DNA from: Phascolarctobacterium sp.
GTDB taxonomy: Bacteria > Bacillota > Negativicutes > Acidaminococcales > Acidaminococcaceae
Assembly (NCBI GenBank): GCA_022718015.1
Contig: JAIHZV010000021.1
Span: 1-10,921 of the forward strand
DNA length: 10,921 bases
Direction: 5' to 3'
In this document: piece after piece, positions 6,435-10,921 of the stretch
Position numbering within the stretch: position 1 is the stretch's first letter
How the letters are laid out: each line of letters opens with the position of its first letter
The notes under the pieces: generated by a model
Seen by the model: the letters and a program-made list of their open reading frames with translations, nothing else
Database searches by the model: none
Told to the model about the DNA's origin: nothing
Translations under genes and position numbers: made by a program

Positions 6435-7484
6435 TCACAAGCAGTATTTTAAATACTCCTCATCGTTCATTTTCGACGCCATTACAGCATCCTCAATTGC
6501 CTGCGCCATTACCTCTGCCGCCAGCGCCCCCACCATATTCACATCAGCAGGCACCTGCCTGCCGCAGGAGGAGGCGTAAATCGTATCGCCATCTGCTAGT
6601 GTACCCACAGGATTTATGCAGCGTGCATAAGCATTCGTGGCCTGCGCAGCAATTCGTGTCAGCTGAGCCTTGTCAAACCTGCCGTTCGTAACGATAGCAC
6701 CAATCGTCGTATTCGTGCGTGAATACAAGTCCTTCGGCGCCGACAAACGATACAGCTCCTGCGCACTATCCATAAAGGCTGTACGCTCCTTATTCAAAAG
6801 TCCTGCCAGCTTGCGGCCATCCTTCGCAGAAAAAATATCGCCCAAGGCGTTCACCACAACCACAGCGCCAACCTTCAGCTCACCAACCTGCACAGCATAA
6901 TAGCCAATGCCGGCCTTCATCGACTGGCGCATACCGCAGATTTTGCCCACTGTCGCACCTGTGCCAGCGCCTACAGAGCCGCTCACAGGATGATTGCCCT
7001 TGAGCGCTGCAAGACACGCCTGATAGCCAAGCTCGCTATCCGGCCTGATGCTCGCGCTACCATAGGACAAATCAAAAATATCACTCTGCACAACCAGCGG
7101 CACAAGCGCAAAGCCGGTATCAAAGCCTATTTTGTGCTCCTCCAGACAGCGCATCACGCCATCCGCCGCCGCCAGACCATAAGCACTGCCGCCGCCAAGA
7201 ACAATAGCGTTGATGCCAATATCCTCCTTCGTCGGGTCGAGCACAGGCGTTTCACGGGAGGCAGGACCGCCGCCGCTGATATGCACGCCAGTTTTGGCCG
7301 TACCGCGGAAGTAAAGCACCGTCACGCCCGTCTTGCCTGCATCATTCTGCGCATTGCCCACCTGCACGCCCTCCAGTGCTGTAAAGGGAATTTCCTTTGG
7401 CCCCGCTGCCGCCACTCCCGAAGCCAGCAGGGAAAGTAAACCGCACGACAGCATAGCATACTTAAATATTTTTCTTAATTTCAT
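6435..7484 (-). CDS. Exported P1/S58-family peptidase (DmpA/BapA/NylC-like, self-processing aminopeptidase)
   Basis: Member of the DmpA/P1 group of N-terminal nucleophile hydrolases, which cleave themselves into two chains and then remove N-terminal residues from peptides, amides or beta-peptides (family knowledge). The 349 residues start with a signal peptide: basic KLRK, a hydrophobic stretch to about 23, and a likely AAA|G cut after residue 27. Family marks include GGGSAYGLAAADGV (97-110), GSVGAGTGATVGK (169-181), and the self-cleavage region N258-T259-T260-I-G (258-262). T259 aligns with the nucleophile of NylC (Thr267 after Asn266) and DmpA (Ser250), by my eye alignment. INPVGTLADGDTIYA (290-304) is the usual downstream block. 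The start is fixed by AAGGAG seven bases upstream (7492-7497). It is last in an operon, 24 bases after the M18 gene and before a terminator. The substrate is unknown; export suggests peptides outside the cytoplasm. Confidence 0.88.
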   Translation of the reverse strand: MKLRKIFKYAMLSCGLLSLLASGVAAAGPKEIPFTALEGVQVGNAQNDAGKTGVTVLYFRGTAKTGVHISGGGPASRETPVLDPTKEDIGINAIVLGGGSAYGLAAADGVMRCLEEHKIGFDTGFALVPLVVQSDIFDLSYGSASIRPDSELGYQACLAALKGNHPVSGSVGAGTGATVGKICGMRQSMKAGIGYYAVQVGELKVGAVVVVNALGDIFSAKDGRKLAGLLNKERTAFMDSAQELYRLSAPKDLYSRTNTTIGAIVTNGRFDKAQLTRIAAQATNAYARCINPVGTLADGDTIYASSCGRQVPADVNMVGALAAEVMAQAIEDAVMASKMNDEEYLKYCL

Positions 7485-7508
7485 TCTCTCACTCCTTAGA
7501 ACACTGCC

Positions 7509-8828
7509 TCACTGTAAATAATACGTTCCGTCAGCAGCCTCCACCACGCTGGCCGCAAAAAATTCCTTCGCCAAGGCTGCCAGATACGCCGTATCCTTAA
7601 CGCCGGCCATCTCGTAGGCTGAATGCATCGCCAGCTGCGCCAAGCCTATGTCCACAGCCTTTACCGCCGCCTGAGCAGCAGAAATATTGCCTAGCGTCGA
7701 GCCGCCTGCCATATCCGAGCGATTATAGAAAACCTGCAGCGGCACGCCGGCCCTCTTCGCCAACAGCTGCACCAAAGCGCCCGACACAGCGTCCGTCGTA
7801 TATTTTTGGTTAGCGCTGTATTTGACAACCACGCCTTCGTTAGGATAAGCCTTGTTCGACAAATCGTTCTTTTCCGTATGATTAGGATGCAAAGCATGCG
7901 CATTGTCTGCCGAAAGCATCAAGCTGTTGGCCAGCGCCACCAGATAATCCTCCTCGTCTCTGCCCAAGCCTCTGTTGATGCGCTGCAGCACATCCTTCAG
8001 GAAGGATGCGCCTGCTCCCTGCTTCGTGCCGCTGCCGACCTCTTCATTGTCGAGCATGCAAAACAGCGGCACGCTTGCGCCTGCCTCCGCAGCCAAGAAG
8101 CCCTCCAGTCCTGCATAGACGCACTGCAAATCGTCCAGCCTGCCGCTGGCCACATATTCCTGCTCCAGACCAACCGTAGTCGCAGGCATCCTGTTATAAA
8201 GGAAAAGCTCCATATCCATAATCTGCTCCGGACTAACACCGCACTTTTCGGCCACCAGCCTTTGCAAGCCGCCCTTCGCCGTAATTCCGCCCAAAAGCGG
8301 CAGCATATCCGTCTGTGCGTTGAGCTTAAAGCCCTCGTTCGCCTCTTTATTCATATGGATAGCCAGATTCGGAATCAGCAGTAAATCCTGCTCAATATTC
8401 AGCAGCCGCGCCTCCAGCCTGCCCTCCACGCTGCACAGCACGCGTCCGGCCAGCGAGAGCGGCCTGTCCAGCCACGTATTCAGCAGCATACCGCCATACT
8501 TTTCTACATTCAGCTTCACGTACCTTTCGTCCACCACAATTTCCGCGTTATGCTTCAGCTTAAACGCAGGCGAATCGCAGTGGCAGGCATAAATCTGAAA
8601 GCCGAGATACTCTGACTGCGGCAGCACAAAGGCTAGCAGCGCAGAACCATTACGACTGACGTAATATTTTCCGCCAGCCTGCAGCTGCCATTTTTTGCTT
8701 TCCTGCAGCTCCATAAAGCCAGCCGCCGCCAATCGCTCCTTAATATTCTGCACAGCGAAAAAGCTATTCGGCGTTTTATCCAAAAAGGCACATAGTCCTG
8801 CATTTATATCCTTAAAATCATCTTCCAT
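7509..8828 (-). CDS. apeB: M18-family metallo-aminopeptidase (aspartyl aminopeptidase type 2)
   Basis: Cytoplasmic dinuclear zinc aminopeptidase that trims N-terminal residues, often acidic ones, from peptides (M18 family knowledge). The 439 residues fit the ApeB branch, supported by GGKYYVSRNGSALLAF (52-67) and GGMLLNTWLDRPLSLAGRV (112-130). Candidate metal ligands are H83 (ACHCDSP), D232 (GRLDD), E262/E263 (DNEEVGS), D308 (SADNAHA) and H402 (AMHSAYE), all present. There is no signal peptide. The start has GAGGGAG nine bases upstream (8838-8844). It sits 30 bases after the alcohol dehydrogenase gene and 24 before the exported P1 peptidase, so the three genes look like one transcript. The pairing would join an extracytoplasmic and a cytoplasmic aminopeptidase, but the substrate link is inference. 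Confidence 0.93.
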   Translation of the reverse strand: MEDDFKDINAGLCAFLDKTPNSFFAVQNIKERLAAAGFMELQESKKWQLQAGGKYYVSRNGSALLAFVLPQSEYLGFQIYACHCDSPAFKLKHNAEIVVDERYVKLNVEKYGGMLLNTWLDRPLSLAGRVLCSVEGRLEARLLNIEQDLLLIPNLAIHMNKEANEGFKLNAQTDMLPLLGGITAKGGLQRLVAEKCGVSPEQIMDMELFLYNRMPATTVGLEQEYVASGRLDDLQCVYAGLEGFLAAEAGASVPLFCMLDNEEVGSGTKQGAGASFLKDVLQRINRGLGRDEEDYLVALANSLMLSADNAHALHPNHTEKNDLSNKAYPNEGVVVKYSANQKYTTDAVSGALVQLLAKRAGVPLQVFYNRSDMAGGSTLGNISAAQAAVKAVDIGLAQLAMHSAYEMAGVKDTAYLAALAKEFFAASVVEAADGTYYLQ

Positions 8829-8858
8829 CTGCTTTGGCTCCCTCTAAAAAAATCTGCA

Positions 8859-9893
8859 TCACTCGGTAATCGCTATTTTAATAACCCCGTCCAAGCGATT
8901 TTCAAAAATACGGTACGCCTCCTCTATATCCGCTAGAGGGAAGCGGTGCGTAATCAGTGGCGTGGTATCAATCTTGCCCTGCTCTATCAGACGCAAAATC
9001 TCCGCACAGTCACAGCCGTCTACGCCGCCGGTCTTGAAAATCAGATTCTTGCCATACATATCGGGCAAAGGCAGACTCTGCGGCTCGTCATACAGCGCCA
9101 CAACCGTCACAATCGCATTCGGACGTGCGCACTTCCACGCCAGCTGGAAGGTGTCCTTCGCTCCGGCAACCTCCAGCACTACGTCCGCACCGCCGTGGTC
9201 AGATTGCTCGCGCACATAGTCCTCGCATTCCTCCGGCTGGCACAGCAGCACCTCCGGATAATGCTCACGCACAAATTGCGCTCTCGCAATATCCTTTTCG
9301 CAGATAATAATGCGCTTCGGCTGCTTCAGCAGCACGCACAGCAATGTGCAGATGCCTGTCGGCCCTGCGCCGATAATCAAAACAGTGTCGTCCTCCGTGA
9401 TTTCCGAAATACGCGCCGCCCAATAGCCTGTCGCCAGAATATCGCCTACGAAAAGTGCCTGCTCATCGGTTACGCTGTCAGGAATCTTGTCCAGCCCCTG
9501 GTCTGCATAGGGCACGCGAACATACTCCGCCTGTCCGCCATCAATGCGGCAGCCCAGCGCCCAGCCGCCGTGAGAATCGGTGCAATTATTTACAAAGCCC
9601 TTCTTGCAGAAGAAGCACTCGCCGCAAAACGTTTCCACATTCACCGTCACGCGGTCACCGGGCTTTACGGTTTTTACGTCAGCACCGACGGCCTCCACCA
9701 CGCCGACCATCTCATGACCGACCGTAATACCGGGCACAGCACGCGGCACAGAGCCATGCTTGATATGCAAATCGCTGGTGCAAATGCTCCCCAGCGTCAC
9801 GCGCACAATAGCATCACGCGCAGACTGCAGCTGCGGCAGCGGCTTCTCCTGTAAAGCGAATTTTCCGTGTTCAATATAAGTCAATGCCTTCAT
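8859..9893 (-). CDS. Zinc-dependent medium-chain alcohol dehydrogenase
   Basis: MDR-superfamily oxidoreductase of 344 residues acting on an alcohol/carbonyl pair with a nicotinamide cofactor. Catalytic zinc candidates are C38 (SICTSDLH), H60/E61 (VGHE) and D151 (VGDILATG), a Cys-His-Asp set like that of Thermoanaerobacter secondary alcohol dehydrogenase. Unlike that enzyme it keeps a structural zinc lobe: C90, C93, C96 and C104 (FCGECFFCKKGFVNNC). The Rossmann motif is GAGPTG (175-180). The acidic E199 near the end of the second strand favours NAD(H) over NADP(H), which is inference. The ribosome binding site GGAAGAAGG lies 11 bases upstream. It is the first gene of an operon with apeB and the P1 peptidase gene. 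The substrate could be a secondary alcohol, a polyol or an amino alcohol; sequence alone does not decide. Confidence 0.9.
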   Translation of the reverse strand: MKALTYIEHGKFALQEKPLPQLQSARDAIVRVTLGSICTSDLHIKHGSVPRAVPGITVGHEMVGVVEAVGADVKTVKPGDRVTVNVETFCGECFFCKKGFVNNCTDSHGGWALGCRIDGGQAEYVRVPYADQGLDKIPDSVTDEQALFVGDILATGYWAARISEITEDDTVLIIGAGPTGICTLLCVLLKQPKRIIICEKDIARAQFVREHYPEVLLCQPEECEDYVREQSDHGGADVVLEVAGAKDTFQLAWKCARPNAIVTVVALYDEPQSLPLPDMYGKNLIFKTGGVDGCDCAEILRLIEQGKIDTTPLITHRFPLADIEEAYRIFENRLDGVIKIAITE

Positions 9894-9933
9894 CAGATTT
9901 CAAACCTTCTTCCTATGCCTAAGCTAAGCTTTT

Positions 9934-9955
9934 CTCAAACTTTAAGAAGTCAGAG
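9934..9955. repeat. Imperfect inverted repeat in the adh operon leader, possible operator
   Basis: The arm CTCAAACTT (9934-9942) and the arm AAGTCAGAG (9947-9955) are separated by TAAG. Seven of nine positions pair as DNA complements, and an RNA hairpin would gain one G-U pair. It lies directly downstream of two -10-like boxes, where a repressor site or leader stem would be expected. Function is inferred from position only. Confidence 0.4.
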
Positions 9956-9956
9956 T

Positions 9957-9976
9957 ATTATATACCTATTATAGCA
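9957..9976 (-). promoter_or_regulatory. Promoter region of the adh-apeB-P1 peptidase operon with two -10-like boxes
   Basis: Read on the minus strand, TGCTATAAT (9976-9968) is an extended -10 box. A second TATAAT follows at 9962-9957, eleven bases further on. No good -35 is found at 16-18 bases from either, so the extended box is the better candidate. It would give a leader of about 68 bases. The three-base TGC extension and TATAAT match those of the kinase promoter. Confidence 0.5.
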
Positions 9977-10051
9977 TACTCCGTAAATTCCAGCAGAATA
10001 CTTTGTCTTACTATCCACCTGCGCCCTCTCAGCTCCAAGCTCTCCGCACCA

Positions 10052-10243
10052 CTACCTGTCATACGTCTTTTCGGCGTCCAGCTTCGCCTCCTCGATAAAA
10101 TCCTCAAAGCCGCGCAAAGCAGCAAAGGCCGCGAACTGCTGCGCACGCTCGCAGCTGCAGCCTTCGTTGCCCTCCCGCTCTGCGTAAGGATTACGCGCCG
10201 CCTCTCTTCTGCCGCCCTTGCGAAAACATTTATGTTCACTCAC
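10052..10243 (-). CDS. Small protein of unknown function, coupled to the Y-family polymerase gene
   Basis: I do not recognise this 63-residue protein. The GTG start at 10243 is chosen because a perfect GGAGG lies eight bases upstream (10256-10252); an in-frame TTG at 10258 would overlap that site. The start overlaps the last eight bases of the polymerase gene, which suggests translational coupling. The product is hydrophilic and charged, with a basic N-terminal part (KCFRKGGRREAAR, residues 5-17), a C29-x-C31 pair and an acidic helical-looking C-terminal half (FEDFIEEAKLDAEKTYDR). It has no signal peptide or membrane segment. In Bacilli a small YolD-type protein often accompanies the polymerase UvrX, but I see no YolD similarity. 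It may be an accessory factor, but the coding claim rests on the start signals and overlap. Confidence 0.6.
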   Translation of the reverse strand: MSEHKCFRKGGRREAARNPYAEREGNEGCSCERAQQFAAFAALRGFEDFIEEAKLDAEKTYDR

Positions 10244-10921
10244 CGTTATGACCTCCAATCAGCTTATTCCTCAGCCTGCCTGTCGCCTTCTCCCGATAGC
10301 TTATCCCACGCAGGATAGAATTTTTGCCATACTTATCCTTGATATCGAGCAGCGCCTGCTGCACATCCCTGTCCTTCTCCTCATCCACAGCATACGAGTC
10401 AAACAGCGATTGCTCCGCACTCCCCAGCCAGACAAGATTATCTGCGCAGACCGCCAGCTTTCTTATCGGCTGATTGCGCAGCGTCTTTTCCTTATACAGC
10501 TCGACGAAAAAAGTCTCCAGCACCTGAAAGGAATCCGTAGGCTGCGGCAGACGGCGGCTGCCGCCGGTCGGCGCATAGCAATCCTTGCTGTAGCTGATGT
10601 GCATGCTTATCGAGCTGCATTGCATCTGCTTCTCCACCAGCTTCAGCGCTAAAAACTCCACCATCTCCACCAGCACAATCAGCGCATCCTCATAAGCATA
10701 ATCCTCAAAAAGAATCTGGCTGTTCGAAATGCTGTGCGTCTTTGGCTGATAGCTCTTCAGCTGCTGCATCGTGCAGCTCTCGCGCCCCCAGGCGTGGTCG
10801 ATAAGATACCTCGCATTCACGCCAAACTCCTTATACAGCCATCGCTCGTCAGCCATAGTCACGCCCTGCAGGTCATAAATGCCGTGCTGCGCCAGCCTTT
10901 TGGCAATGCCCCTGCCGATAT
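10236..10921 (-). CDS. Y-family DNA polymerase (UmuC/UvrX/DinB type), C-terminal part, 5' end outside window
   Basis: Translesion polymerase that copies damaged template with low fidelity. The frame is open to the window edge, giving 227 visible residues; the family is typically about 400-500, so the palm with the catalytic acidic residues is missing from view. The first visible residues, IGRGIAKRLAQHGIYDLQGV, match the helix-hairpin-helix of the thumb region. LYKEFGVNARYLIDHAWGRE is the conserved stretch before the little-finger domain, and SISNSQILFEDY starts that domain. The C-terminal end (KDKYGKNSILRGISY) resembles the tail of UmuC-type proteins in Firmicutes. An internal GTG at 10862 is not the real start because similarity continues upstream. 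It overlaps the small downstream gene by eight bases. No LexA-type box is visible because the promoter lies outside the window. Confidence 0.88.
   Translation of the reverse strand, partial: IGRGIAKRLAQHGIYDLQGVTMADERWLYKEFGVNARYLIDHAWGRESCTMQQLKSYQPKTHSISNSQILFEDYAYEDALIVLVEMVEFLALKLVEKQMQCSSISMHISYSKDCYAPTGGSRRLPQPTDSFQVLETFFVELYKEKTLRNQPIRKLAVCADNLVWLGSAEQSLFDSYAVDEEKDRDVQQALLDIKDKYGKNSILRGISYREKATGRLRNKLIGGHNGE
10252..10256 (-). promoter_or_regulatory. Ribosome binding site deciding the GTG start of the small gene
   Basis: GGAGG on the minus strand lies eight bases before GTG at 10243 and within the 3' end of the polymerase gene. Its spacing favours GTG over the TTG at 10258. Confidence 0.65.

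Noticed and set aside
6435..7484. Lipoprotein signal around C14 of the P1 peptidase
   Set aside because: The residues before C14 (Ala-Met-Leu-Ser) are a poor lipobox and the hydrophobic core continues past it. The AAA cut near residue 27 fits better.
8946..9854. A 302-codon open frame on the plus strand opposite the alcohol dehydrogenase gene
   Set aside because: It mirrors a well-conserved enzyme, has no ribosome binding site, and its translation is Arg/His/Leu/Gln-rich without any family motif.
9958..10239. A 93-codon minus-strand frame overlapping the small gene after the polymerase
   Set aside because: Its Ser/Arg/Ala-rich translation looks out of frame, it lacks a spaced ribosome binding site, and it would run through the promoter region of the next operon. 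The 63-codon frame has better start signals.
10860..10862. GTG as a start of the polymerase gene
   Set aside because: The same frame continues upstream with conserved helix-hairpin-helix sequence to the window edge, so the gene is truncated by the window and does not start here.

Overview
The window holds ten protein genes, two of them cut by its edges. It reads as housekeeping plus light accessory DNA from an anaerobic Bacillota-type bacterium. I lean towards Negativicutes (Phascolarctobacterium/Acidaminococcus-like) because of the moderate GC content, strong purine-rich ribosome binding sites, sigma-A-like promoters with TATAAT boxes, a Mrp protein of the type common in anaerobic Firmicutes, and an exported peptidase compatible with a diderm envelope. 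The taxonomic placement is inference; no rRNA or marker alignment is available here.

Layout, plus strand (1-3600): the 3' part of tyrS ends in an intrinsic terminator. A TATAAT box begins at the last T of that terminator and probably drives brnQ (branched-chain amino acid uptake). mrp (P-loop Fe-S cluster carrier) follows 25 bases later. A YbaK/EbsC-type aminoacyl-tRNA deacylase gene comes next, behind an intercistronic hairpin that looks like a weak terminator. tyrS and the YbaK-like gene both concern tRNA charging fidelity, but nothing shows that they share a transcript.

Middle (3600-6430): a bidirectional terminator separates the plus-strand genes from a convergent 838-residue soluble hybrid histidine kinase (PAS, PAS, divergent PAS-like, HisKA, HATPase, receiver). 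The kinase has its own extended -10 promoter, and no response regulator or HPt gene lies beside it. Its third sensor region is clearly more AT-rich than the rest of the gene.

Right part, minus strand (6389-10921): a zinc alcohol dehydrogenase gene, an M18 aminopeptidase gene (apeB type) and an exported P1/S58 (DmpA/BapA/NylC-like) self-processing peptidase gene form a tight operon with 30- and 24-base gaps. It ends in a terminator, and a promoter region with an inverted repeat lies upstream. Further upstream are the C-terminal half of a Y-family DNA polymerase gene and an overlapping 63-codon GTG-start gene that I do not recognise.

No intergenic stretch exceeds about 240 bases. I saw no tRNA, rRNA, CRISPR array, insertion sequence or phage module. 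Nothing here clearly amounts to an undescribed system. The best leads are the small gene coupled to the Y-family polymerase, the Mrp protein lacking the second cysteine of its usual CxxC pair, and the divergent AT-rich sensor region of the kinase.
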